Shown one piece after another: positions 10,823 to 22,309 of a stretch of DNA of 64,000 nt. Made by a program: the position numbers and the translations under genes. This stretch comes from Paralichthys olivaceus (Eukaryota; Chordata; Actinopteri; Pleuronectiformes; Paralichthyidae), in contig NC_091100.1 in the NCBI RefSeq assembly GCF_024713975.1, positions 19,758,501-19,822,500 of the forward strand, in the 5' to 3' direction. Below the pieces are notes generated by a model. It worked only from the letters and a program-made list of their open reading frames with translations, did not search any database and was not told the origin of the DNA. Within the stretch, counting starts at the first letter, position 1; each line of letters opens with the position of its first letter.

Positions 10823-12772
10823 ATGATGCAAGACGCTCTGCTGCGAGTGGTTGTCGTGGCTCTTGGTCTCATTCTGTGTCCGAGGGATGACCCTGGATTG
10901 CAGGAGGAATGGGATGATATCGTCACAGTGGGTCTGCAAAAGCACAAACAGAAGCTGTCATGGGGAGAGGAGAACCTGGGGGAGGAAATGGCACCTGTCA
11001 GAGAGAAAATTGCACAAACTGATGACAAAGGGCCTCTGAATAAGATGGAAAGTGTTGCAAACGAACAAAATCCATCTCACCTACATGTTTCTGACAAACA
11101 TACAATGTCAGCTGAAGAAGATGTGACTGTCTCCAAACCGGAAGAGGAACATTTGACATCAAAGTCTGATTTAAGTCAGCCACAAAAATCCAGAAGTGAA
11201 CCGGAGATTTCTCTGATGACTTCACAAACTGAACACGAGCAACAGGAAAACCTGCTGTTGGACATTAGGACTAAACAGGGAGAAGACATTAAGATTGGTG
11301 CCTCTTTTAGAGACCCAGTCCCACCACAAGGTCAACAAGACAAGCCTGACAAGACAGAAGTGTCTCTGTCAGAGGTCCACACCCAGATGTCCGAAAACGA
11401 AACCTCAGAGAAGGCGATGCCTGACTGGCAGGAGGATTACCTCTGGTACATATGGAATACATTCTCCATTATTTCCATCATTCGCTTCTTCAGGAAATAC
11501 CTGAGAAAAAACTCAATGACACAAAATGAATCCAGGACTTTCTCTGCGCCGTGCATCACTGGTGAAGTGCCACTGCCCGACAGCAACACGCTGCAGTATT
11601 TTCACTCTGAATATGTTCAAGCCTCATCCAAGAACAAGTGGAGGGAGGGAGAGTTTTTAGAGGGGTTTGCAAATATCATGGTGGAGGCCATGAGGGTGGT
11701 CTGTGAGAGGGATGGAGGCTTGGTGATTGAGGACTGCCAGTTGTTGGATTCACGGGATATAATTGTTCCCTTAGCTCCATCTGAGCCGTATGGTTTTCAG
11801 TGCCTGCTCCTGAATCACCAGGTGAGTGACCTGCTGCCAGAGATGCAAGTCTGTGGTCAAATAAAACTGGTAGAGAACAAGAAAATCCAAAATGACTGCC
11901 CCTGCCACTCCTCTGGTGCAGATGATATGGTTTGCCTGCTGCATTGTGAGAATGAGAAAGTAGAGAGAAAAACTACTGATGTTTGTGAGCACCCTCTTTG
12001 CTTGAAGAACACCCCTTTCCTGTCAAAATCTCTGGTTACCAGATGGTTCCAGAGCACGATCAAACAAGCATGGGCTCAGATTTCACACAAGTATGATTTT
12101 GAACTCAGCATTCGCTACATTGATGCTCCAGGTGCTCTGGTTGTTAGATTCAGATCAGGGAAAAAGCTCTGCTTCAGTATGAATCCTGTTGTTAAATTCA
12201 ACACTGATGCTCATTTTTACATTACACATTACTCCCCAAGCAATTTGGACACGGTGTGGACGCTCTCCCTGACACTCTATGAAGACCATCTCTTACAATG
12301 CCTCTCCAAACAGCTGCCTGAAAACTCATGCCACATTCAAACTCTGGAAATTGCACATTTCCTTCACAAGCAACAGACTGCCTTGTCAGGAGGTTGTGCA
12401 CTCAAGGATTTTCATTTCAAAACTGTGCTTTTTCATATGCTTCTGACCAAAGACCCATCACAGTGGAAACCAAGCCATGTGGCTTCCAGGCTACAAGACC
12501 TGTTGCACTACATGGAGGAAAGCCTGGAGAAAAAGCTTCTGCACCATGTCATCATTGGAAACCCAGCAACTCAGAAGATTATGCAGCTTCCTGCAGAGTT
12601 CACCCAAGTAAAGCCAGTAAATCTCTTCTATCCCCTTGTGGTACAAAACTGCATCTACAGAAATACTGTGATGCATTTTCAGGAAATGCTTAGAAACACA
12701 CACATGCTGATCAATGATTATGTTGGTGTGTTTACAGGACAGTCTGAGAGAAACCCAGTTCTAAAGACTTAA
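10823..12772 (+). CDS. itprip: Inositol 1,4,5-trisphosphate receptor-interacting protein (ITPRIP/DANGER), Mab-21-like
   Basis: One uninterrupted coding exon of 649 aa, taking the ATG at 10823; the frame is open a little further upstream but has no earlier ATG. ITPRIP binds the IP3 receptor and enhances its inhibition by calcium. An N-terminal hydrophobic stretch (MMQDALLRVVVVALGLILC) is followed by a long acidic, poorly conserved region and a second hydrophobic segment near residues 200-226 (YLWYIWNTFSIISIIRFF). The Mab-21-like, nucleotidyltransferase-fold domain follows, with family blocks EFLEGFANIMVEAM, CGQIKLVE, MVCLLH, SKSLVTRWFQST, HKYDFEL and KLLHHVIIGN. Human ITPRIP (547 aa) is shorter, mainly because the fish protein has a longer segment between the two hydrophobic stretches. 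ITPRIPL1/2 paralogs are possible but the N-terminus favours ITPRIP. Its stop codon lies 122 bases from the stop of the convergent ZP gene. Confidence 0.9.
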   Translation: MMQDALLRVVVVALGLILCPRDDPGLQEEWDDIVTVGLQKHKQKLSWGEENLGEEMAPVREKIAQTDDKGPLNKMESVANEQNPSHLHVSDKHTMSAEEDVTVSKPEEEHLTSKSDLSQPQKSRSEPEISLMTSQTEHEQQENLLLDIRTKQGEDIKIGASFRDPVPPQGQQDKPDKTEVSLSEVHTQMSENETSEKAMPDWQEDYLWYIWNTFSIISIIRFFRKYLRKNSMTQNESRTFSAPCITGEVPLPDSNTLQYFHSEYVQASSKNKWREGEFLEGFANIMVEAMRVVCERDGGLVIEDCQLLDSRDIIVPLAPSEPYGFQCLLLNHQVSDLLPEMQVCGQIKLVENKKIQNDCPCHSSGADDMVCLLHCENEKVERKTTDVCEHPLCLKNTPFLSKSLVTRWFQSTIKQAWAQISHKYDFELSIRYIDAPGALVVRFRSGKKLCFSMNPVVKFNTDAHFYITHYSPSNLDTVWTLSLTLYEDHLLQCLSKQLPENSCHIQTLEIAHFLHKQQTALSGGCALKDFHFKTVLFHMLLTKDPSQWKPSHVASRLQDLLHYMEESLEKKLLHHVIIGNPATQKIMQLPAEFTQVKPVNLFYPLVVQNCIYRNTVMHFQEMLRNTHMLINDYVGVFTGQSERNPVLKT

Positions 12773-12864
12773 GTGTACAGTTGAAATTAGGGTTTGTCTC
12801 TTCACCCCCAGAAAAATGAATATGCACATCAAGCCAGAGAAATGTCAAATACATTAGAAATCCA

Positions 12865-12870
12865 TTTATT
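12865..12870 (-). terminator. Candidate polyadenylation signal of the ZP3-like gene
   Basis: AATAAA on the minus strand, 24 bases past the stop codon of the ZP3-like gene. It lies inside the probable 3' untranslated region of the convergent itprip transcript. Confidence 0.5.
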
Positions 12871-12894
12871 TTTTTAAAAGTTAACATTTCCACA

Positions 12895-15472
12895 CTAATT
12901 TTCATAATCATCCTCCCAGTAGTTGAGGAAGTCTGCGTGCTCTGCCATGTCCTCCAAACCGAGTGAGTCAGCATCAGTCGATCTCATCCGAGGTTCAATG
13001 TCCACATGGTCATCCTCGTCACTCAAGTCGACCTTCCAAGAGGCGCTGGAGATGGTCTTCTTGGAAGCTGTTGAAATAGATCAAAAATTGTTTTAATCAA
13101 ATATCTCAAATTTGTGGAAGATCAGCTTCTTAGTCATTTGGGATAAGTATGTGTAAATGGTTTTAAAGTAACTTCCTGTGACGTATAACACAGAGGTGGA
13201 AACTTACCCCTGGGCTGTGCTGTGGGGCAAGTAGACTCACAGCAGGTGCACACAGAGTCATCACCATAAAGCTCCTTCCACCTAAACAATTAAGAGTTAT
13301 ATTAAGTCTTCAAACATCACCTGAAAAGTTTGAAAATACACAGAACTGAAACCAACCACAGATGGCAACACTCAAAATACAATCAAGTTGTCAAGGCAGT
13401 CAAGCTCACATAAAATGGTCTTTACTACTGCCACCTGTGGGTGCCCAACAACTTACTTCTTGGTTGCTGGATCATAATTGCAAGCCTTAGAACTTGGAGA
13501 TGGAGTAGATTTCCCCATAGAGACCTCACAGTGCATGTAGAGTTGCTGAAAGACATTGGATTTGAGTTTTAAAAGACTTGGACACTATGACAGTGCAGAG
13601 CTAGCACCTTTAATGACATACCTGTGACGTGGAGGTAGTGGACACCTGGTCCTTGAATACGAAGGCTCCCACTTGGAATTTCTGGGACACCTTTGAGGAG
13701 CCGCTGAGGAACTTCGACTGCAATGCCAGCTTGCTGTCAACCATACAGCTGCAAGTGTGAGAGAACGTGTATATTATTCTTGAACAAGGTAAAAGTATTT
13801 TATATTATTTTTTCCTGCAACCATTTTAAGTCTAACCCTTGGTTGTCGATGACTGTATATTTGGGGTTAGAGTCAGGGTATTGGTTGGCAGTCATGAAGC
13901 ACTTGTTGATGTACATCCTTGGATCTCCAGAAGTTGCAGTGGCATCAGCCTTCTTTGCTTCAAAGAACATTGGCTGACCCAAGGTGTAGGTTTTGCTGCC
14001 AGTGAGTTCATTTCCTGAAGCTGAAACAAAGAAGTCACTTGAGGAAGCATATTTACAATTTAATGAGTGAAAATACTTGATAAATGCCTAGTAGTGTTGA
14101 ATGCTAGTGCTTAGGACAGCTTCAAATGCTTAACAGATCCCTCTGTAACAGCTTGAAAGACCAAATAAATGCATGAACCAACAAGTTTTCTCCAGCTATC
14201 AATCATGTTTTTATTAATTTCTGCATCAGTCACTGTATTCAGCTCAAAGGAAGCTGAAGAGGTCCCATTAAAAGTTCCCACCTCATACAGAGGTTATTGG
14301 TGTGAGAAACCAAATTAGACAAGGTGTAACTACACCCCAAATCTCCTGCCTTTTGTCCACATTTGGATTTTTACCCTGTGTGTCCAGAAAGCTTCCACAT
14401 GTAGTCTGGGCTGGAGAAACTAGTTACATCTACCTGGTAATGCAAACACATTTAGGAATCAATTCAAAAAACAACCCCAAAACATACCATCTTGCGCAGC
14501 AAGTACAACACTTTGTTTTGGTGTAAGTGCTTTGAAAACTGTGCCACCTTGAAGTTGAGGATGGATGCCGACTTTGTAAGCATGAAAAAGCCTGCAACAG
14601 TCAAGCGAAAATTTGTGTAAAGTTAGAAAAGCACAGCAATCTGAGTCTTGCTAAAGTCTAAATTTAACATGAAATGCATGTAGGTGATCAAAAAACTGTT
14701 ATAAAGTCAAAGTCATACCTTGGATATTTACACTGCAGAGGGATATTATATGGAATTTCCCTTAAAACCTGACCAGATGGCTTGTAGCTGAGCACATTGC
14801 TGAAGGACAGATAATCTGTCTTACTCTGAAACACATTTGAGTTTGTCACAATGAAGCAGAAATATATATTAAAAGTGAACACAAAGAGAAAACACCTTCA
14901 CCAACCTCTTTTTTGTATCCACAGTCAGTTTTCAGAGGGTACAGGAAATAGTAGTGGTCTTTGGTGCCTTGATTAACAGGACAGGAACCTAACCTCAAAT
15001 CTTTGTAAGCATCCCTGCTCCTAAAATTCTCACGTAGAACTCTCACATAAATTCTGTCAACATGACAAAGGAGTTCAACCAAATTTTTTCTGGCTGTTGT
15101 TCCGGTTGATGTTGTTCCAGTTGATCCTCCAGTTGCTGTATCAGTAGAGGGAACCAATAAGATTTCCTTGGCCCACTCAGGGAGGGGTCTGACACCCTTT
15201 TCTGGCTTGAACGCCTCTTTCGAGTACTTGGACATGGAGATGCGCTTGTACTCAGGAAAGGTGTTAATGTTGGGTATTGAGGATCCACTGCCTGTAGAAC
15301 TCCTCCAGTAACCGGGTACAGGAGCCACACCCATGTCTTCATCCATCATTGTCGCCATTCTGTCCCACTCGGCTTCAGGGTCTTGCACGAAAGGACCACG
15401 ACCAGTTCTAAACTGGTAACTATAGGCAGAACAAAAGAGCAGCAACAGAAGCCCAGCGTGCTTCATCTCCAT
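12895..15472 (-). CDS. ZP3-type zona pellucida (egg envelope) glycoprotein
   Basis: Eight exons: 15472-14906, 14825-14719, 14591-14488, 14020-13837, 13748-13622, 13545-13457, 13281-13208 and 13067-12895. All GT/AG junctions and phases agree and give 474 aa. Eight exons is also the structure of vertebrate ZP3. ZP3 proteins are secreted and polymerise through their ZP domain into the egg coat. A signal peptide (MEMKHAGLLLLLFCSAYS) is followed by a disordered, Thr/Gly-rich region (TGGSTGTTSTGTT). The ZP-N part starts near residue 130 (VELLCHVDRIYVRV), and the ZP-C part includes YKVGIHPQLQGGTVFKAL and the cysteine-rich CTCCESTC block. No transmembrane anchor or clear furin site is present; the tail is short and acidic. 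An in-frame ATG 60 bases upstream (15532) would bury the signal peptide behind 20 basic residues. I cannot place it in a particular fish zp3 subclass. Confidence 0.85.
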
Positions 15473-16284
15473 CTTCTCTCCTGCAGCTGCTTCCCCACTG
15501 AGACTGAACCTCCGCCTGAACAGGTTGAGCATGGTGGTGGAGTTTCAAGTGGCTTTTGTGTGCTGCAATCAAGAGAGGGCCCACAGCTGCTGCCAATGCC
15601 AGTCAGGAACAACCAATGAGAGGAGACCAATGATTAGCTACCTTAACAAGCCACACATTTCTCTTAATCTGTCATTCACCTCTGTGGCCTTGTAAAGCAC
15701 ACTCAGCTATCAGTTTATTAGGCACATAACTGATAACGCAGCATCCCTGCAATAAATCCTTCGCTCATGATAGCAATAATTTTCTGTATTTATTGAAAGT
15801 GTTACAAAGAGTTGTCAATTTTGGAGGCTGCAATTGAACTGCACTGCGTCAGTAGAAGAGGTGTGTGTGTATTGTTTAGCGTACCCTCATCCTTGATTTG
15901 GATGGAGTGTACAAAGCAATCGGAAGCCCTGTCAACCTAAAACTGTGAAGCTCAACAACAGCACAGACTGTTATAACCCAACCAACACAAAGGCAGGGGT
16001 GATCGCAGAACTGTTGTGTTAGGCTGCATTAGTTTTAGAGAGCTGTTCCTAATCAACTTGTATCTGAGAGTAAATCATAATGTGACATTCCAATTCAATA
16101 TTGTTTAAACAAAATCAATCATTTTAATGTACTCAATAGGTAGAGTTTACTATTAAATATTTTCTTTTCCTCCCTTGCTTTAACAGACAGACCCAAGACA
16201 TCAACTTGTCCTATGCATCACTATTATTTAATTGATAGTTTATGTAAATTGTAGCTGTATTTTAGATATTATTATTATTAATCT
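15473..16284. other. Intergenic DNA between the ZP3-like gene and the LINE fragment
   Basis: This stretch should contain the promoter of the ZP3-like gene (minus strand). I see no TATA box I would defend, no further gene and only short AT-rich runs. Confidence 0.35.
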
Positions 16285-17093
16285 GAAAAAATGGGAATCA
16301 GAGGGAAAATGTTTAACTGGTTTATGGACCTCTTAAATGGAAAAACTATTCAAGTGATGGTTGGAGAAGAGCCATCAAATCAGTGCAGGGTTGAAAATGG
16401 GACGCCTCAGGGGAGAGTAGTTAGTCCAACCCTATTTTCAATAATGATTTATGATATATTTGAGAATTTCCCAGCTGATATGAGGAGGTCATTGTTAGCT
16501 GATGATGGAGCTCTGTGGAAATGGGGAAGAAATGTTGAGTATATAGCTAAGAAAATGCAAGAGGCAATCAGTCAAGTAAAAAAGTGTGGACTAAAATGGG
16601 GGTTTAAATTCTCAGTGGAAATATCCAAAGTAATTTTTCTTTGCGAGGAAATAACTGAAAGAATGTAACTTGAAAATGTATGGAAGTGTATTTCAAAGAG
16701 TTGAGAGTTTTCATTTCTTGGGGGTACATTTTGATCAGAGGTTAACTTCGAGAGAACATATCAGACAGGTGGTCAATAAGTGTAAAAAAGTAATAAACGT
16801 TATGAGATGCCTTGCTGGGCATTTTAACATCATGTGGGAAATTTGAGAGAACAGAAACATGCTGATAGAATATCTAAAGGCAATAGGACGGGCTGAGGGC
16901 AGAGATATTAGCATTTTAGAATGTACAGATTGTGAAAAATGGAGGAGAGGCATTTTTAATTTCTTCATTATGACTGGACTAGTCAAGAGGATATAAAATA
17001 ACGGCATAACGAGAGAATGGAACCTGAAGGTGGCAGTAATGCAACATTCTGGATGCCAGCTGCCGTAAAACAACAAAAGAAGAAGAAGAAGAA
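16285..17093 (+). mobile_element. 5'-truncated, decayed non-LTR retrotransposon (LINE) with reverse transcriptase remnant
   Basis: The open frame 16291-16668 encodes the later fingers/palm part of a non-LTR reverse transcriptase. Recognisable features are NGTPQGRVVSPTLFSIMI, the catalytic-loop remnant LLADDGALW (first residue of the usual F/Y-ADD motif changed to L) and a KWGFKFSV block. Homology continues past the stop at 16668 in another frame (FLGVHFDQRLTSREHI, then VNKCKKVINVMRCLAG), so the copy has at least one frameshift or stop. The 3' end near 17020-17093 has a non-coding segment and an (AAG)n tail. It resembles the jockey/I-like group, but I cannot name the family. It is a dead 3' fragment about 0.8 kb long. 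Confidence 0.75.
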
Positions 17094-17099
17094 TGTATC

Positions 17100-17689
17100 G
17101 TTTTTCTCTTACCCGGATGTTACGCAGCTAGTGACGTCAGTATCAGGAAGTAGCAGAACAGACCTCTTGGCTCGTTCGTGCTCGGAAACTGGATCTCACT
17201 CACTGGCGGTTTTCTTTGTCGTCAACGATAAACACGTCCTGATTTGTGGACTGTCTGTTTTCTGTCCGAGCAAACAGCCTGGGTTTTACTTGGTATTCTC
17301 TGTTCGGGCTAGATGCGCTAACATCGTTTGTGTTAGCTCGCTGGCTAACGAGCCAGCTAACAGCTAGGGTTGTTTTGATTATTGATGTGAACATTAAGAT
17401 TTCGTCGACGCTGTCTGTGCTCAGATGGTCAGAGCCAACTCACACACTGAACACCGTTTTCCACAGACACCAGTGGAATGAGACTATTGTTCGACTCTTA
17501 GGATCCACGAGGTAAAAGACAAAGTTCATGTAAATCGTCTGTGTCGCACCAGCTAGCTGAGAAGCTAACGTTAACGTCAAACGACAGTCGCCAGCTTTCT
17601 CTATCTCAGCTGGGGACCCTCTGCATCGTCGTGTACCCCGGACAGTGGTAGTCTAGTGAGCTTCAGGGGCTCTCTGTGAATCGGATCCA
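17100..17689 (+). promoter_or_regulatory. rab40c promoter and 5' leader with a consensus CRE and an ETS-like site
   Basis: This segment is richer in CpG than its surroundings and lies directly between the LINE tail and the rab40c ATG. It contains a perfect palindromic cAMP-response element TGACGTCA at 17132-17139 and a nearby ETS-type core CAGGAAGT about 10 bases downstream. The transcription start is not visible from sequence. The role is inferred from position and motif quality. Confidence 0.5.
17132..17139 (+). promoter_or_regulatory. Palindromic CRE (TGACGTCA)
   Basis: Exact match to the CREB/ATF consensus about 560 bases upstream of the rab40c start codon, in CpG-rich sequence. Binding is inferred. 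Confidence 0.5.
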
Positions 17690-20491
17690 ATGCGTGGCAT
17701 GATGGGGACCCAGAGCAGTCCTGTCAAGAGTTACGATTATCTCCTGAAATTTCTTCTGGTGGGAGACAGTGATGTCGGAAAGGGAGAAATCTTGGAAAGT
17801 CTGCAAGACGGATCAGTAGAGTCTCCTTATGCCTACAGTAGTGGTGAGTTCATGTGTCTGCTTTAACTCAGTTGTTTGGAAACAAAAGAACGAGCAGGTG
17901 CAACATTACTGATCACTGTGTGTCATCGCAGGGATCGATTACAAGACCACCACAATCCTGCTGGATGGAAGGAGAGTGAAACTAGAGTTATGGTCAGTGT
18001 TATGTATATCAAGTCAGTAGTGGCTGGAGTGAAATAAACCTCATGACATGACGATGATCTACATATTTGCTTTGTGTGTGTGTTGAACAGGGACACCTCA
18101 GGACAGGGTAGATTCTGCACCATCTTCAGGTCGTACTCTCGTGGAGCACAGGTGAGGACCTGTCAATCAATCCTGTTTTTTTCCCCTGCATTGTGTAAAC
18201 GTGTAAACATGTGTCAACATATTTGTTTGTTCATTCCACAGGGCATCCTGCTCGTGTATGACATCACCAACAACTGGTCGTTTGATGGCATTGACCGTTG
18301 GATTCGGGAAATTGATGAGGTAATCCGACCTATTGTAGACAAAGAAACATAGGAAACACATGTAGATGGGGACATATCCTGTGTCTGTGTGTTATTCCAG
18401 TCCTGAGCTCCACCATCTCTCTCCACATTGCATGTGTGTGTGTGTGTGTGGTTGTGTTCAGGGGTTAAAATGCATGTAAAAAATTAGTAAAAAGAATTTC
18501 CCCTTGAGGGATTAATAAAGTATCTCTTCTCTCTTCTTCTGAGAAAGGGCATTGTTTGTTTCTTGCACAGTCTGTGCACCTAACAGTTTGACATTCAGTC
18601 GAGCTTAGTATTTTAAAGGAATAGATAAAAATCTCATAACCATTTATTAAAACAGTATTGTTTATTTCCATCAGCATGCACCAGGTGTTCCCAGGATTCT
18701 GGTGGGAAACCGACTTCACTTGGCTTTCAAGCGACAGGTGCCAACAGAGCAGGCAAGAGCGTACGCAGAGAAGAACAGCATGACTTTCTTCGAGGTCAGT
18801 CCGCTCTGCAACTTCAACGTCATCGAATCCTTCACAGAACTTTCACGCATCGTGCTGATGAGGCACGGGATGGAGAAGTTTTGGAGACCCAACAGAGGTG
18901 AGCTGGTTAATCCTTTTTACTTACCAGTTGTGGAAGGTTTGGAAAAGTGAAAAAAGAGAGTATTACCTGTCACAAATGGCAAAAAAAATTGAGTTTGTTT
19001 TACTTGTCCCACACACTGAGTACATTCTCCCTAAAAGCACTTAAATTTTAAAGAACGCTGTCTTCATCAGGCAATGTGACAAAGAAGGTCCACACATATA
19101 ACCCACCTAACTCATCCAAGGTGTGGATCTTTTTGAGACATTGAGATATTCACCACTTTAATTTCCTCTGCTGATCCAGAGTTTTGGATATGACCCGAAT
19201 ATGAGTCCTGAGAAAACTTTCTGGATTAAATGATAAAAACTCAAAATCATTGTGGATTCCTAGAAACTATGTGACTATAGATAAACCACAGTCACGGTCA
19301 ACAGTCTCTATTACCACTGTTTATTTAGTGAAAGCCATTTAGTGGCACTGAATACCTGGACATTTTTCTGGACGGAGACAATACACAGAAGCTTATATTC
19401 ATGGCCAACATTTGCTGTCTTCCAGGTGTGTACACGAGTAAATCAAAAGCAGTACTTTGCACTACGGTCACTAATACTAGTCAGTCTACTATAGTCATAT
19501 TCCAAATTTATTCCTCATTAGTTTTAATATTTGAATGATATTCCATTTTTTTAATTGACATTTTAAATCAAATTTAGCCTATTATTACTGTTCACCATTT
19601 ATACAGTTGTGCTCCTCACATGCCTAGAACAAGATACCACTTCTTTCTGAAGCACATTGTCTCTCACTCTCTCTCTCTCTCACTCTTTCTTTCTTTCTCT
19701 GTCTTTTTTTGGAACGAGGGAAAACAAAACAGCATTGTAAAGTAAACAAGCACAGGGCTGTCAAAGCACTGCAGTAGGGACGCTCCCTGTGCTCCCACAG
19801 CAGATCAGTGACGGAGCTTGAGCCACAGAGCCAACACATTTATCAAATAAATTAAAATACACATTTGAATAGTATTGATTTTTTTATTTTGATATTCAAT
19901 CTATATTGGACTTCAGAAATGTGTTCCAACACCCCTACTTTGCACACAGTGGAGTTTTTACATATTTGTCAAAACTTAGTTATTTTAAGAGCTGTGAATC
20001 TAAAAATTCTTCTTCTGTATATCTTGCTATAAGACAAACAGTTGTGTTAATGTTAACAATTATAACTCTAAATGAGCATGCTTTACAAAATAAAGTTTAA
20101 ATATTGACAACTTCAAGCAACCTCAACAAAAGTATATTTTTACAAAAATAACATCAATATTTAAAAAAAAAATGTATACTGTCCTGCAGTCTTCAGCCTC
20201 CAGGATCTGTGCTGCCGCTCGATCGTCTCCTGCACACCGGTGCACCTCATCGACAAGCTCCCCCTCCCTGTGGCCATCAAGTCCCACCTCAAGTCTTTCT
20301 CCATGGCCAACGGCATGAACGCGGTCATGATGCATGGACGCTCCTACTCAGTGGCCAACAGTGCAGCCTCAGGTAGCAGTGGCAGTGGCAGCAAAGCCAA
20401 CAGTCTCAAACGCTCAAAGTCTTTCAGGCCTCCACAGAGTCCTCCAAAGAACTCGTCATCCTCCTCGAAGGGGAACTGTAAGATTTCATAG
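17690..20491 (+). CDS. rab40c: RAB40C, Rab-like GTPase with SOCS box (cullin-5 ubiquitin ligase adaptor)
   Basis: Six exons: 17690-17843, 17932-17992, 18091-18151, 18242-18319, 18675-18897 and 20190-20491; phases agree and give 292 aa. Human RAB40C begins at the residue matching the ATG at 17702 ([10 protein letters not shown]), which would give 288 aa. RAB40 proteins are atypical GTPases that recruit elongin B/C and cullin-5 through a SOCS box. Visible are the P-loop GDSDVGKGE (G replaces the usual S/T after GK, as in all RAB40s), switch II block [13 protein letters not shown] in place of NKxD, and the SOCS box [20 protein letters not shown] with its cullin-box LPLP. The tail ends CKIS, a prenylation signal. 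The serine/glycine-rich linker before the tail favours RAB40C over RAB40B. It heads a block (rab40c, wfikkn1, mettl26) in the same order as human 16p13.3. Confidence 0.95.
18478..18545 (+). repeat. Retroposon-like 3' tail in rab40c intron 4
   Basis: The string AATTTCCCC followed by GGGATTAATAAAGTATCTC is the 3' tail common to several fish retroposon families. It is followed by a short TCTTC-rich run. No body of the element is recognisable. Confidence 0.45.
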
Positions 20492-22201
20492 TGAAGAATC
20501 AGACCCACGGTTGCCTCCACAGGACCAGTGTTAAAGGTGTTGTTGCTCCGAGAGGTCACAAGGCCAGAGACGAGCACGGAGAGCTGCGAGCTGTCTTCAC
20601 CAGAGACGGATGCCAGCTTTGAACTTACATTGACCTTTGGGAACTGACTTGGATAACTGGGTTGTTTTCTGTTTTCTACGCACTTGCCGGAGCCATCTTG
20701 TGGATGTCCATTTACTTGTACTCTTTACTGCAGAGGCTCACTGTGATCAAGCAGAACAAGATTTCCCTGGGACCAACAGATGTGAATTCAAGGATAATCA
20801 CTCAACTGTCAACACTACAAATGAGTGGAGAGACTTTAGCTAGCTCTTTATGTGGAACAGGATTGATCGTGGTATTTAAAGTTGACTTGAAGTTGTAAAT
20901 ATTCTCAATGTGCTTTTGCTCTGTGTTTGGTGGTTGTTCTTGAGGAAGAGCTTCTCGCGCTTGTTTTGTCTAGAATGTTTTTCGAGCCTCGATGCTTTAT
21001 GTACAACTTATTTGTGTCTTATCCCCTTAACCTGCCATAGAAAACTCATTTTACAACCTAAAGGAAGTTTTTACATAAAACTGGCTTAAAGTGAATGTCA
21101 TGAGCATGCAGGGCTAGTTTCACAAGTTTGCAATTACAAGACCTAAGAGAAATTTATGAAAACATTCTTAGTCCAGTATGTGAATCTGTCCAGAAAAGCA
21201 GAGTCAAGTTGTCTTTTTTGCAAAAGCTCTTGTGGTGCCCGCTCAATTTCAGCCCAAATGAATTCCCTCTCCATCTCCATCAGTCATTGGTTTCGAACAT
21301 CTGTTAACTCTCTCAGGCAATTTCTGCCCCTAAATCTAATATTCCTAGTTTTATCATTTGCCGTAAAGTATTTAACCCATTCACATTGTAATGAGTCTGA
21401 ACCTGTCAACTCCTGTGGCAATGAAAAGATGGTTAATGAGGAAACCTTGTACAAAGTCAGATGTACAGCCTGTTTGCTCAGTGATTTTGCCTTAGTCTCC
21501 TTCAACAGTGTCTCGCCTCTGAACAAAAGAGTATAAACTCGTTGGTGTGAGGAACATTTTAATTTGATTTCTTTCTGAATATTTTATGCATATGCTACGT
21601 ATTTATGAATGTAACACAATATACATCTACTTTTCTGTGGCCATGTGGTTGAGCTGTAAGAATCAGAGATGGAAAGTCACAAGGTTCATCTGATCCTTTT
21701 ATATTTTTAATTGAACCCTTTTACTGCTTAAACTGTATTTCCCCAAACTTCTTAAAAAAAAAAAGAAAATCATGTAATCAAGAATTATAAACATAAAGAT
21801 GTCAGAGGGGCCTCAAATACTTGGTTTTTAATCACAGCTAAAGATATTTTTTCTGTTTTAATAATTGAAGTATCTACACAAATATAGTTTTATTCAAATA
21901 TACATTTGCAGTCTTCTTTCCACCTCTGATTAACGTGCTGTATTTTCACTTCAACATTCCCAGTGTCATGGCTGTATGAATGTAATAAGGTCAACGGGTG
22001 CATAGAACATGGGTGCATGTTTTCCTGCTGGCGCCTGTTTTTATGTGGTGTATATGGTGTCAGAGCAGTCCGGGGGGGTTGAACATTTAAAGCACTATAT
22101 GATGTATCATGTGATGAGGATTGTTGCTGCCAGAGCTGTGTCTAAAAGTTTGGATGAGGGGTTGATTACAACTTTGAAACCAGTCACCCATTAAAAATAA
22201 A
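20492..22201 (+). other. rab40c 3' untranslated region (inferred), with AATAAA at 22196
   Basis: There is no further coding frame after the rab40c stop. The first good AATAAA on the plus strand near an A-rich end is at 22196-22201, which would give a 3' UTR of about 1.7 kb. The extent is inferred from this signal alone. Confidence 0.4.
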
Positions 22202-22309
22202 AGGTAAAAACTACATGATCTGCTTTGTGATGCTGTATTGAATTGATTTTTCATTTGAATATACATAAAGTGCATCGTGCGATTTCAGTTGTGGGAATAT
22301 TTTTCTTGT

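Noticed and set aside
16291-16668. Functional reverse transcriptase gene
   Set aside because: The copy is 5' truncated, its catalytic-loop motif is altered, and its homology continues in another frame after a stop. It is a dead fragment.
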